From Anaerolineae bacterium (GTDB lineage Bacteria; Chloroflexota; Anaerolineae; Anaerolineales; Anaerolineaceae), in contig JABLXC010000009.1 in the NCBI GenBank assembly GCA_013178185.1, forward strand, positions 86,153-150,152: a stretch of DNA of 64,000 bases, given 5' to 3'. The notes under the pieces were generated by a model. It searched no databases and was not told where the DNA came from. It saw nothing but the letters and a program-made list of their open reading frames with translations. The number at the start of each line of letters is the position of its first letter. Position 1 is the first letter of the stretch. A program made the position numbers and the translations under genes. Shown piece after piece: positions 7,539 through 19,496 of the stretch.

Positions 7539-9573
7539 TTGCCATGAGACTCCAAACCGTAACGCTGTGCCTCTGACTGCAATCGGCGAGGAAATTCCGT
7601 TGATTGCACTGGCTGGCCAGCCAAATATGGGAAAATCGACCATTTTTAATTTGCTGACCGGCCTTAATCAGCACGTCGGCAACTGGCCGGGTAAAACGGT
7701 TGAACGTCGCGAGGGTAGCTTTCATTACAATCAACAGACTTTTCGGCTGGTGGATCTGCCAGGAACCTATAGCCTGACAGCGAATTCACCCGAAGAATTA
7801 ATCGCCCGTGAGTTCATCCTGGTCGAAAAGCCGGCGGTGGTGGTAGCTGTTGTGAGCGCGGCGAACCTTGAAAGAAGCCTGTACCTGGTCTCTGAACTGG
7901 CCGCGTTGGGAGTCCCCCTGGTGGTGGCTTTGAACATGATGGATGTGGCTGCCAAAGAAGGCATTCAGGTGGATACGTCGCTGCTGGAAGAAGCTCTCGG
8001 CATACCCGTTGTCCCAATGACGGCTTCTCGGGCGGCGGGGGTGCGAGAATTGCTTGGGGTGGTGCAGGAAGTATTGGATGGGAAACGCGTTCCTGCTCCG
8101 CAGCCGCCCGAGGTGCGATCCGATCATCAAGAAGTCTGGAAAGAGGTCGAACAGTTAATCGCGCCATATGTTCCTGCCCCGTACCCGCAGAGCTGGATGG
8201 CGCTTAAGTTGCTTGAGGGTGATGTGGAGGCGGCGCGTAGGATGCAGGCAGCGCTGCCGCACGATGTGTGGGAGCAAGTGCAAATCCTATTACGAGCCCA
8301 TGATGACGCCTTTTTGGCTGTGGCGACAGGGCGGTACGAGTGGATCGGGCGCACCATCGGTACCGCAGTGACCCAGCACAAAATTGGGCAGATTGGGTGG
8401 ACCGAGCGTATCGACCGTTGGGCTGCTCACCCGGTCTGGGGATTGTTCATTTTAGCGGGGATTTTGGGGTTGGTGTTCTGGCTGACCTTCACGCTGGGTG
8501 CGCCGCTTCAGGAGTTGTTAGACGCTCGGGTTGTTGTTTCGTTTTCTGGACTGGCCTCGAGAGCGCTGGCAACGACGCCATCCTGGGTGCAGGGCGTGAT
8601 TGTGGATGGGCTGATCGGCGGCGTCGGTTCGGTGTTGACTTTTCTTCCGATCCTGATCATTTTTTTTGCGACCTTTGCCTTGCTGGAAGATATTGGTTAC
8701 ATGGCGCGGGCTGCTTACGTGATGGACAACCTGATGCACTTGATGGGCCTGCATGGCAAATCCTTCTTGCCGCTTTTTTTAGGGTTTGGCTGCAATGTTC
8801 CGGCAATTATGGGAACGCGCGTGATCGATTCGTGGCCGGCGCGGCTATTGACGATCCTGATCGCGCCGCTGGTACCCTGTACGGCGCGGATGGCCGTGGT
8901 AGCTTTCATTGCTCCAGCCTTTTTTGGCGGGAATGCCGTGTGGGTTTCGTGGGGATTGGTGATGCTATCCCTATTGACGCTCGTTATTGCTGGCGTACTG
9001 CTCAACCAGGTAATTTTTAAGGGACAACGTTCGGCTTTTATTATGGAAATGCCGCTTTATCATATTCCAAACGGTCGGACGATTGGTTTGTTGGTCTGGC
9101 AGCGTTCATTTTCTTTTGTCAGGAAAGCCGGGACGGCAATTCTGGCAATGTCGCTGCTGGTCTGGGGTCTTTCCTATTTGCCAGGCGGCGATTTGAATAC
9201 CAGTTTTCTGGCCAGGTTTGGGCAGTTGGTTGAACCAGTGGGCAGGTGGATAGGACTCGACTGGCGCCTGACCGTTGCTCTGATCACAAGTTTTCCGGCG
9301 AAGGAAAACGCCATCGCTACATTGGGCGTAATTTTTGGAAATTCCAGCGAGGCTGGTCTGGCTGGCCTCCTGGCATCAACCTTCTCAATGGCTTCTGCGC
9401 TCTCCTTTCTAGTGGTAACGATGCTGTTCATCCCTTGTATGGCAACGGTGGCAGTAATAAAGCAGGAGACTGACTCCTGGCGGTGGACGCTCTTGAGCGT
9501 GTTCATGCTCCTGCTTGTATCAGTTGCGGCTGGAGCGGTTGCTTATCGTCTTGCTTCACTTTTGGGGTTCTAG
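7531..9573 (+). CDS. feoB: FeoB ferrous-iron transporter (GTPase plus membrane permease)
   Basis: A 680-residue protein with an N-terminal G domain: G1 GQPNMGKS (residues 29-36), G2 Thr56, G3 DLPG (75-78) and G4 NMMD (135-138). A helical GDI-like region follows, then a permease of Gate and core helices with the GCNVPAIMGTR and FPAKENAIA motifs. It moves Fe2+ into the cytoplasm under anoxic conditions. The start ATG at 7531 lies inside the end of feoA (8-base overlap); the longer upstream reading from 7438 would cover feoA and is rejected. G1 has Gln and Met where GNPNSGKT or GNPNVGKT is usual. Confidence 0.95.
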   Translation: MNDCHETPNRNAVPLTAIGEEIPLIALAGQPNMGKSTIFNLLTGLNQHVGNWPGKTVERREGSFHYNQQTFRLVDLPGTYSLTANSPEELIAREFILVEKPAVVVAVVSAANLERSLYLVSELAALGVPLVVALNMMDVAAKEGIQVDTSLLEEALGIPVVPMTASRAAGVRELLGVVQEVLDGKRVPAPQPPEVRSDHQEVWKEVEQLIAPYVPAPYPQSWMALKLLEGDVEAARRMQAALPHDVWEQVQILLRAHDDAFLAVATGRYEWIGRTIGTAVTQHKIGQIGWTERIDRWAAHPVWGLFILAGILGLVFWLTFTLGAPLQELLDARVVVSFSGLASRALATTPSWVQGVIVDGLIGGVGSVLTFLPILIIFFATFALLEDIGYMARAAYVMDNLMHLMGLHGKSFLPLFLGFGCNVPAIMGTRVIDSWPARLLTILIAPLVPCTARMAVVAFIAPAFFGGNAVWVSWGLVMLSLLTLVIAGVLLNQVIFKGQRSAFIMEMPLYHIPNGRTIGLLVWQRSFSFVRKAGTAILAMSLLVWGLSYLPGGDLNTSFLARFGQLVEPVGRWIGLDWRLTVALITSFPAKENAIATLGVIFGNSSEAGLAGLLASTFSMASALSFLVVTMLFIPCMATVAVIKQETDSWRWTLLSVFMLLLVSVAAGAVAYRLASLLGF

Positions 9574-9575
9574 CG

Positions 9576-9845
9576 ATGCTTGAAAGATTACTTGATGAAA
9601 TTCGCGCTGGCGGCACATTCGAGACCAGCGCGCTGGCTGCCCGGTTGGGGACGACGCCGAAAATGGTCGAAGCCATGCTCGCGCATCTCAAACGCGCCGG
9701 GTATCTCGATTTTTATCAAACCTGTGGCGATACATGCGGCGGTTGCAGTTTGAGCGCGGGCTGTGGAAAACCGCAGAATGAAGAGTCGCTCAGCCATCCG
9801 CCGCAATTGTTTGTTTTTTCGGAGAAACGCCACACCAGCTTCTGA
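9576..9845 (+). CDS. FeoC-like winged-helix protein with Cys cluster
   Basis: An 89-residue protein starting 2 bases after the feoB stop. The first 50 residues form a winged helix (MLERLLDEI, then TSALAARLGTTPKMVEAMLAHL), followed by a tight cysteine cluster CGDTCGGCSLSAGC at about residues 49-62, and a short tail. This matches FeoC, the third Feo component, in which the cysteines may bind an Fe-S cluster and tune FeoB stability or activity. Position and composition support the call; the sequence is too short for more. Confidence 0.8.
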   Translation: MLERLLDEIRAGGTFETSALAARLGTTPKMVEAMLAHLKRAGYLDFYQTCGDTCGGCSLSAGCGKPQNEESLSHPPQLFVFSEKRHTSF

Positions 9846-9992
9846 GATGGTGTTCTGAACGCCAATATATCCAGCAGAGAGGGTGCCGGCTGGAGTGAAG
9901 GGCAGGAGGGTCACGATACCGAAAGGTAGCATCAGTTTCTTGTTGACCTCCGGGGAAAATATAAATAAGGTAAATGTAGATAAAATTTGTGG

Positions 9993-10015
9993 TATAATAC
10001 TCAATAATAATTATC
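9993..10015 (+). promoter_or_regulatory. perR promoter -10 (TATAAT) and Fur/PerR-like box
   Basis: A perfect TATAAT lies at 9993-9998. A box reading AATAAT-A-ATTATC (10003-10015) is a near-perfect palindrome, with one mismatch to GATAATNATTATC. It falls around the expected transcription start, 30 bases before the regulator ATG, consistent with autorepression. No clear -35 was found. Confidence 0.65.
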
Positions 10016-10044
10016 CATAGATATTGACTATCGGAAATAATCTA

Positions 10045-10482
10045 ATGACCGATCCAGGTTTTCGTTTTGACCAACTGATTGCTGCGTTGAAGGAGAGCGA
10101 TTTCCGGCTGACTCCTCAACGGGTCGAGCTAGTGCGATTGATCGCGGTCAGTGAAGGACATCCCAGCGCGAACCAGTTTTATGAACAAATAAAACAGAAG
10201 TTCCCAACTATTAGCCGGGCCACGGTCTATAAGACACTCGCTTTGCTCAAAGAACTGAATCAAGTGTTAGAAATCGATTTACGTGAAGACAGCCACTATG
10301 ATGGCAACCGCCCCCAGCCGCATCCACACCTAATATGTGTCAAATGTAACCGGATCGCTGATGGAGATTTGCCTCTTGATCAGGAATCAATCCAAAGGCT
10401 GGAGAAGGTATCAGGGTATATAATCCTGCGCCCTCAAATTTCGTTCTACGGACTCTGTCCGGATTGCAAGGAAGAGCGATGA
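10045..10482 (+). CDS. perR: Fur-family peroxide-responsive regulator (PerR type)
   Basis: A 145-residue Fur-family protein. The winged helix (about 20-75) carries RLTPQRVELV and SRATVYKTLALL. Candidate regulatory-metal ligands are His39, Asp86, His93, His95 and Asp106; the structural zinc pairs are Cys98/Cys101 and Cys138/Cys141. These align with B. subtilis PerR His37, Asp85, His91, His93, Asp104 and its four cysteines. Having Asp rather than Glu at 106 is the PerR-type state, and katG lies downstream with a matching box. ATG 10045 is preferred to an upstream in-frame TTG at 10024. A Fur assignment remains possible. Confidence 0.85.
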   Translation: MTDPGFRFDQLIAALKESDFRLTPQRVELVRLIAVSEGHPSANQFYEQIKQKFPTISRATVYKTLALLKELNQVLEIDLREDSHYDGNRPQPHPHLICVKCNRIADGDLPLDQESIQRLEKVSGYIILRPQISFYGLCPDCKEER

Positions 10483-10512
10483 CGATAATAGTTTCTCTTT
10501 TTAATGTTAATG

Positions 10513-10525
10513 GATAATGATTATC
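10513..10525. promoter_or_regulatory. Fur/PerR-type box upstream of katG
   Basis: GATAAT-G-ATTATC is a perfect 13-base palindrome, matching the core of the Fur/PerR consensus. It lies 31 bases after the perR stop and 188 bases before katG, and probably overlaps the katG -10 region. Together with the similar box in front of perR it suggests a small peroxide regulon here. Confidence 0.72.
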
Positions 10526-10540
10526 TCTTAGGAATTCTTA

Positions 10541-12898
<2,358 letters not shown>

Positions 12899-13007
12899 TC
12901 ATGGTAAATAGGGAGGACCGAAATATTCCGATTGGTTCCTCTGTATCAAACCAGTCGTGGAAGAAACTGGCAAGACGGTTCTGATAAAAATAGTTTGAGG
13001 ATTCTAA

Positions 13008-13033
13008 AACGGGCGAGAGTTGTCTCGCCCGTT
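13008..13033 (+). terminator. Rho-independent-type terminator after katG
   Basis: Perfect 11-base arms (AACGGGCGAGA against TCTCGCCCGTT) close a GTTG tetraloop, about 110 bases after the katG stop. The following CTTGATATAT tract is only moderately T-rich. Confidence 0.75.
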
Positions 13034-13048
13034 CTTGATATATCTATA

Positions 13049-13072
13049 TGGTGCCTCCAAAGGAATTCAAAT
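13049..13072 (-). repeat. Degenerate partial copy of the tRNA-Glu 3' end
   Basis: Bases 13049-13072 match the 3' portion of the tRNA-Glu at 13138-13161 (CCA, acceptor 3' strand and part of the T arm) at 20 of 24 positions in the same orientation, 89 bases away. It could be a tRNA remnant or an attachment-site-like repeat left by an element. A short hairpin (ATCCCC-TAGC-GGGGAT, 13076-13091) follows; otherwise the 13073-13137 stretch shows nothing recognisable. Confidence 0.5.
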
Positions 13073-13137
13073 AGCATCCCCTAGCGGGGATCCAGGTTTT
13101 GCAATAAAGAACCACCTGATTTAAGTAAGTTTTTCTT

Positions 13138-13213
13138 TGGTGCCCCCAAGGGAATTCGAATCCCTGTTTTGGCCTTGAGAGGGCCACGTCCTGGGCCGCT
13201 AGACGATGGGGGC
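13138..13213 (-). tRNA. tRNA-Glu (anticodon CTC)
   Basis: Read on the minus strand this folds as a complete cloverleaf of 76 bases with encoded CCA. The acceptor stem is GCCCCCA/TGGGGGC with discriminator A, the anticodon stem TGGCC/GGCCA encloses loop CTCTCAA (anticodon CTC), and the T arm AGGGA/TCCCT encloses TTCGAAT. It is transcribed towards katG and away from the glycan locus. Confidence 0.95.
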
Positions 13214-13227
13214 GGCTGGCGGATGGA

Positions 13228-13256
13228 ATTTTAGCATGGAATTAAACCCCGGTCAA
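13228..13256 (-). promoter_or_regulatory. Promoter of tRNA-Glu
   Basis: On the minus strand TTGACC (13256-13251) and TAAAAT (13233-13228) are separated by exactly 17 bases, and the -10 ends 14 bases before the tRNA 5' end. This is a strong sigma-70-type match. Confidence 0.8.
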
Positions 13257-13339
13257 CAATTTTTGGCTAACACAATTCTGGGCGGATACGATTTAGAGAG
13301 ATGGGAGGAATCTTTAAGCTACCTTTAACCTTCGCGCCC

Positions 13340-13382
13340 TTGTGCTTCTTCCTTGGGTGGCTTATAATTCAACAGTTGAATT
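13340..13382 (+). promoter_or_regulatory. Promoter and palindromic operator-like site at the head of the glycan locus
   Basis: TATAAT at 13363-13368 has a weak -35 (TTGTGC, 13340-13345) at 17 bases. A perfect 17-base palindrome AATTCAAC-A-GTTGAATT (13366-13382) overlaps the -10 and ends 7 bases before the ATG of the MarR-type regulator. A repressor bound there would block the promoter, so autoregulation by the first gene product is a reasonable inference. Confidence 0.65.
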
Positions 13383-13389
13383 TTGGCCT

Positions 13390-14858
<1,469 letters not shown>

Positions 14859-14873
14859 GCTGGAAGGAATTTT

Positions 14874-15728
14874 GTGGAAAAAACACTCTCCATCAACCAG
14901 GATGATATTCCCGTTACCATCATCCGTCCGTCAGGCGGCTGGTCGCTGATCCATTTGAGCGACCTGTGGCGCTACCGCGAGTTGATTTATTTTATGACAT
15001 GGCGCGATATCAAGGTGCGGTACAAGCAAACCCTGCTCGGAGCAGCCTGGGCTATCCTGCGGCCTTTCTTGACGATGGTGGTCTTTAGTATTTTCTTCGG
15101 CGAGCTGGCTGGCGTGCCTTCGGATGGGGTGCCTTACCCCATCTTTACCTTTGCGGCTCTCCTGCCCTGGGAATTGTTCGCCCATGCGTTGAGTGTTGGC
15201 AGCCGTTCACTGGTGCAGAACAGCAACATGATTACCAAAGTTTATTTCCCGCGCCTGATCCTGCCGCTGGCCTCAGTTCTGGCGGGCGTGGTTGATTTTT
15301 TCTTTGCGTTTTTGGTGTTGATCGGAATGATGATCTATTACGGTATCGCGCCCACACCGGCAGTCTGGACGCTGCCGCTTTACCTGCTTCTCACGATAGT
15401 CACGGCGATGGGGGTGAGCCTGTGGCTCTCGGCGATGAACGTGCTTTACCGTGACGTGGGATATGTAACGCCTTTTCTGACCCAGTTCTGGCTGTTCATT
15501 ACGCCAATTGCCTATGGCGCCAGCCTGGTGCCGGAACAGTGGCGGTTCTTGTATGCGATTAACCCGATGGTGGGCGTGGTGAACGGCTTCCGGTGGGCGC
15601 TGCTAGGCCTTGAGAATGCGGCGCCAAACCAGATGTTGTTGATCTCGATCGGCGTATCCCTGCTGGTACTAATCAGCGGTCTATTCTATTTTCGGCGGAT
15701 GGAACGCCAGTTTGCGGATATGGTGTGA
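14874..15728 (+). CDS. ABC-2 type polysaccharide exporter permease (Wzm-like)
   Basis: A 284-residue membrane protein with about six hydrophobic helices, the MTWRDIKVRYKQTLLGAAW cytoplasmic motif near residue 40 and a C-terminal FYFRRMERQFADMV, both typical of Wzm/TagG/RfbA permeases. It pairs with the ATPase that starts 18 bases downstream to carry completed lipid-linked glycans across the cytoplasmic membrane. The start is GTG at 14874 after GGAAGGA. This makes the locus ABC-transporter-dependent rather than Wzx/Wzy-dependent. Confidence 0.9.
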   Translation: MEKTLSINQDDIPVTIIRPSGGWSLIHLSDLWRYRELIYFMTWRDIKVRYKQTLLGAAWAILRPFLTMVVFSIFFGELAGVPSDGVPYPIFTFAALLPWELFAHALSVGSRSLVQNSNMITKVYFPRLILPLASVLAGVVDFFFAFLVLIGMMIYYGIAPTPAVWTLPLYLLLTIVTAMGVSLWLSAMNVLYRDVGYVTPFLTQFWLFITPIAYGASLVPEQWRFLYAINPMVGVVNGFRWALLGLENAAPNQMLLISIGVSLLVLISGLFYFRRMERQFADMV

Positions 15729-15746
15729 GCCAGGGATGGTAACAAA

Positions 15747-17009
15747 ATGAGCCAGATCGCGATCCGGGCTAACAAATTAGGCAAGCAATACCGTATTGGT
15801 GCGCCGGTAGCGCGTTATCAAACGTTGCGAGAATTAGTGAGCGAACGTTTTTCGTCGCCTGTCCTGCGGTCGCGACAGGACGAGAAGAATAACCACATCT
15901 GGGCGATTCGAGACATCTCCTTTGAAGTGGAACAGGGACAGGTCCTGGGCGTCATCGGGCGCAACGGCGCAGGGAAAAGCACACTTCTCAAGGTGCTTTC
16001 GCGGGTAACCCATCCGACCGAAGGGTATGCAGAAATTCACGGGCGGGTTGGGTCGCTGCTGGAAGTTGGTACTGGATTTCACCCGGAGCTGACTGGCCGG
16101 GAGAATATCTATTTGAACGGCGCGATCCTGGGGATGAAACGAACCGAAATTGACCGCAAATTCGATGAGATCGTTGATTTTTCCGAAGTAGAAAAGTTCA
16201 TTGACACACCGGTAAAGCGATATTCCAGCGGAATGTATTTACGATTGGCCTTTGCCGTAGCGGCGCACCTGGAGCCTGAGATCCTGGTTGTGGACGAAGT
16301 TCTGGCTGTCGGAGATGCAGAGTTCCAGCGAAAATGTCTTGGAAAGATGAGTGACGTTGCTCAACAGGGGCGCACCGTGCTGTTCGTGAGCCATAATATG
16401 TCAGCGATTCTGCGGTTGACCGAAGAGACGCTGGTGATCGAAAAGGGGCGGGTGGTCATGCGCGCTCCCTCGGCGCAGGCAGTGGATTACTATCTCTCTA
16501 AAGGCTTTTCACAAGAAGGCCAGCGTTTGTGGAGGGAGGATGAGATTCCTGCCAGCGCTTATCCTTTTCGACCGCATTCTATCCGGGTGTTGAATCCCGC
16601 TGGCGTTGTTTCTGATACGCTGCGCTCAGTGGAACCTGTAACCATTGAGATGGAATATTTCTTGGACGCTGCTGTCACCGGGTTGAGGGTGGGGATTTAC
16701 CTGCTCAGCACACGCGGTGAGTTTATTTTTACTTCTTTTGATACTGACGCTGTAGATCAGTTTGAACGGTATGCGGTGCGCCGCGCCGGTCATTATATCA
16801 GCCGCTGCAAGATCCCAGCCAATTTCTTGAACGAAGGCCGGTTTGTTATTGGTGTTAACGCTAGCGCTTACCGTGTAAAGCGTTATTTTCATGATGAACA
16901 GGCGCTGTCTTTTAACGTTGATGCAGCCGGCGCGCCGGGTATGCAGTGGCCGGAACCGCGCATGGGGTCTGTACGCCCCTTGCTGGAATGGCAGATTGAA
17001 AGTGTGTGA
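15747..17009 (+). CDS. ABC polysaccharide exporter ATPase with C-terminal carbohydrate-binding domain (Wzt-like)
   Basis: A 420-residue ATPase with Walker A GRNGAGKST, signature YSSGM, Walker B ILVVDEV and the H-loop FVSHN. After about residue 260 there is a separate beta-rich domain of roughly 150 residues, as in E. coli O8/O9a Wzt, where it recognises the terminal modification of the finished chain. That tail implies that the glycan exported here carries a specific end group. It follows the permease by 18 bases and its TGA overlaps the GTG of the next gene. Confidence 0.9.
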   Translation: MSQIAIRANKLGKQYRIGAPVARYQTLRELVSERFSSPVLRSRQDEKNNHIWAIRDISFEVEQGQVLGVIGRNGAGKSTLLKVLSRVTHPTEGYAEIHGRVGSLLEVGTGFHPELTGRENIYLNGAILGMKRTEIDRKFDEIVDFSEVEKFIDTPVKRYSSGMYLRLAFAVAAHLEPEILVVDEVLAVGDAEFQRKCLGKMSDVAQQGRTVLFVSHNMSAILRLTEETLVIEKGRVVMRAPSAQAVDYYLSKGFSQEGQRLWREDEIPASAYPFRPHSIRVLNPAGVVSDTLRSVEPVTIEMEYFLDAAVTGLRVGIYLLSTRGEFIFTSFDTDAVDQFERYAVRRAGHYISRCKIPANFLNEGRFVIGVNASAYRVKRYFHDEQALSFNVDAAGAPGMQWPEPRMGSVRPLLEWQIESV

Positions 17010-18649
17010 GGGATAGAGTGGTTTCGAAGCAAATTGTCAAAAATATCTTAGGGCAAATTCCTTTTACGGCGGAACTGTACTGGCTGGTGCGCCAGCGCGG
17101 CAACCCCATTGCCAGCCGTTTTTCCCTTAAGCATTTGCAGGCGGCTTTGCCAGAGCTTGTAAACCAGGGTACTTTGCTACGACAGCAAGCGACTCAGGTA
17201 GGCAAAAAAGTCTTCATTTTTGCTACCCTCCACTATTGGATCGAACACGCAGCTTTACTAGGGATTTCGCTGGCGGCTCAGGGCCACCGGGTTACGCTTG
17301 GATTTCTGCCTTACGCTGAATGGCAGAACCCGATCAACCGTTTTGATCTGCGGCGGCAGAATCTTTACGCTAACCGGGTGCTTTCGCAGGCTTCGCCGTT
17401 GTTGGATTTCGTTTCGTTTTTCGGCTCCAAGCAGCTTTACAAGCCGGTTCCCGAGGCAGTGGAGAAGGCTGTCGATCTGGTGACCACCTACGATACACAG
17501 TACACCCTCCAGACAGAAGAAGTGGATGACCTGAGTGATGTATATAAGCTTCGCAAGGAGCGTAACATGGACGCCGCCAGGGCGGCTTACTACTGGCTGA
17601 AGGCCAACCGCCCGGATGTGGTGATCGTCCCCAACGGCACAATCCAGGAACTGGGAATCGTTTACCGGGTGGCGCGTATTCTGAATATCCCGACGGTAAC
17701 CTACGAGTTTGGCGACCAACGGCAGCGAATCTGGATTGCCCAGAATGCGGAGGTCATGCGCCAGGAAACCGATGGGCTGTGGAAAACGAGGCAGCAAGTC
17801 CCCCTCAGCGAATTTGAATTAGATCGTTTGCGGGCGCTTTTTACGGCGCGCCAGCGGGCGTCGCTTTGGGAAAATTTTGCCCGCCGCTGGCAGGATACAT
17901 TGCCGCAGGGCGGAGAAACGGTGCGGGCTGCGCTGGGGTTAGACCAGCGTCCGGTGGTGCTTCTGGCTACCAACGTGCTAGGGGACAGCCTGACGCTTGG
18001 ACGACAGGTTTTCAGTAAGAGCATGGCTGAGTGGATCAGCCGTACAGTACAGTACTTTGCCGGACGGGATGACGCCCAACTGGTCATCCGGGTGCACCCG
18101 GGGGAGGTGCTCACGCATGGCCAATCAATGGTGGATGTCGTCCACCATGTGCTACCCAGGCTGCCTGGTCACATTCGGATGGTGGGCCCAAAAGATCAAT
18201 TGAACACCTATGATCTTTTCGAAGTGGCCGATCTAGGGCTGGTCTATACGACTACCGTAGGGCTGGAAATGGCGCTGATGGGGTTGCCGGTGATTGTCGC
18301 CGGGCAAACCCATTACCGCAAGCGCGGCTTTACCTACGACCCCGATTCTTGGGTGATGTATTACAAGCAACTGGGGCAGATCCTCGATTCGCCGAAAAAC
18401 TTCCGCCTGAGCCCTCATGAGATTGACCTGGCCTGGCGTTATGCTTACCGTTTTTTCTTCGAGTATCCGCGCCCCTTCCCCTGGCATCTAGTGCGTATGT
18501 GGGATGACTATAAGGCTCGTCCGCTGCAAGCTGTTCTCAGCCAGGAAGGACTGGCTCAATACGGAAGCACCTTTCAATACCTGACCGGCGAGACGATTGA
18601 TTGGAACAGGGTGGTAGAACAGGAGGCGGATGGCAGAGACGGAGGTTAA
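17006..18649 (+). CDS. GT-B-like capsular polysaccharide transferase (KpsC/KpsS-like)
   Basis: A 547-residue soluble protein whose start (GTG) overlaps the Wzt stop as GTGA. The C-terminal half has an IRVHPGE motif and a YTTTVGLEMALMGLPVIVAG segment, resembling the nucleotide-binding half of KpsC/KpsS-type and TagF-like GT-B transferases. The N-terminal half has ATLHYW and a DVVIVPNG acceptor-domain-like strand. A glycosyltransferase role is likely; use of a CMP-activated sugar is an inference from the KpsC/S resemblance and the cytidylyltransferases in the locus. Similar but diverged proteins lie at 28851 and 41349. Confidence 0.6.
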   Translation: MRDRVVSKQIVKNILGQIPFTAELYWLVRQRGNPIASRFSLKHLQAALPELVNQGTLLRQQATQVGKKVFIFATLHYWIEHAALLGISLAAQGHRVTLGFLPYAEWQNPINRFDLRRQNLYANRVLSQASPLLDFVSFFGSKQLYKPVPEAVEKAVDLVTTYDTQYTLQTEEVDDLSDVYKLRKERNMDAARAAYYWLKANRPDVVIVPNGTIQELGIVYRVARILNIPTVTYEFGDQRQRIWIAQNAEVMRQETDGLWKTRQQVPLSEFELDRLRALFTARQRASLWENFARRWQDTLPQGGETVRAALGLDQRPVVLLATNVLGDSLTLGRQVFSKSMAEWISRTVQYFAGRDDAQLVIRVHPGEVLTHGQSMVDVVHHVLPRLPGHIRMVGPKDQLNTYDLFEVADLGLVYTTTVGLEMALMGLPVIVAGQTHYRKRGFTYDPDSWVMYYKQLGQILDSPKNFRLSPHEIDLAWRYAYRFFFEYPRPFPWHLVRMWDDYKARPLQAVLSQEGLAQYGSTFQYLTGETIDWNRVVEQEADGRDGG

Positions 18650-19487
18650 GCAACAGGTTCGCCAGTTTTATGACCAGGTCGGCTGGCAGAAGATGGCGGA
18701 CGGCGTCTATCAAAACGCCCGCTACGAGGACCTGAGACCAGTTTCGGCTGAGTATATTCATCGCTGCCACTTGCGGGTTACGCCGTTTCTCAAGAGGGGC
18801 GGGCGTTTTCTGCTGGATGCCGGCTCAGGGCCGGTGCAGTACCCTGAATACCTGACCTATTCTGAACCATACCAGTACCGGGTATGCCTGGATATTTCCT
18901 ACGTGGCGCTATTAGAAGCCCGCCAGCGGCTTGGGGAGCATGGTTTGTTCGTTGTCTCGGATGTTGCCAACTTGCCATTCTCAAGTGAATGCTTTGATGG
19001 CCTGGTATCGCTGCATACGCTACATCACCTTCCTCCAGAGGAGCAGCAAAAAGCCTACCGTGAGTTTTACCGGGTTCTTTCTCCCGGTCGAAACGCTGTC
19101 GTGGTCAATGGTTGGACTGGGTCGGACTTGATGGGCTTTTTTCAGCCGCTCGTCCTGCTCATGGAGCGAATAGGACTATGGCTGGCGCGGCTGCGAGGTG
19201 TCCAGACGTCAGAGCCGAAACCCACACAATCGGCCGCTGTTACAGAGCCGACGGGCACCTTTGTTCGCAAGCTGGATGCTGATTGGCTGCGAAAGACGCT
19301 TAGCGATGAAATGAAGTTCGAAATACGCGTCTGGCGAAGCGTCAGCGTGCGCTTTCTGCGCGCCATCATCCATCGCCCGCTTGGTGGGAAGCTTTGGCTG
19401 CGTTTTATCTTTTGGTTGGAAGAGCTGTTCCCTCATTTTTTTGGGGAAAAAGGGCAATATCCTTTGATCGTTATCCGGAAATCGTGA
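18630..19487 (+). CDS. SAM-dependent methyltransferase
   Basis: A 285-residue class I methyltransferase with motif I LLDAGSGP, an acidic LDIS motif II, a VSDVANLPF segment and LHTLHHL before strand 5. The type-11 methyltransferase fold is clear. The C-terminal 100 residues contain hydrophobic, basic stretches that might dock on a membrane. It overlaps the preceding GT-B-like gene by 20 bases, so it may methylate the same glycan; a chain-terminating methylation would be the kind of end group recognised by Wzt tails, but that link is inferred. Confidence 0.8.
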   Translation: MAETEVKQQVRQFYDQVGWQKMADGVYQNARYEDLRPVSAEYIHRCHLRVTPFLKRGGRFLLDAGSGPVQYPEYLTYSEPYQYRVCLDISYVALLEARQRLGEHGLFVVSDVANLPFSSECFDGLVSLHTLHHLPPEEQQKAYREFYRVLSPGRNAVVVNGWTGSDLMGFFQPLVLLMERIGLWLARLRGVQTSEPKPTQSAAVTEPTGTFVRKLDADWLRKTLSDEMKFEIRVWRSVSVRFLRAIIHRPLGGKLWLRFIFWLEELFPHFFGEKGQYPLIVIRKS

Positions 19488-19496
19488 AGGATTGAA

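Noticed and set aside
9588..10004. Minus-strand open frame of 138 residues between feoC and perR
   Set aside because: It runs antisense through feoC and starts inside the perR promoter box; no ribosome binding site or recognised domain. Treated as a shadow, though the part antisense to 9846-9990 could be a remnant of an older gene.
13076..13091. Hairpin ATCCCC-TAGC-GGGGAT as terminator or CRISPR-like repeat
   Set aside because: Single copy, no T-tract and no spacer-repeat pattern. No CRISPR array was seen anywhere in the window.
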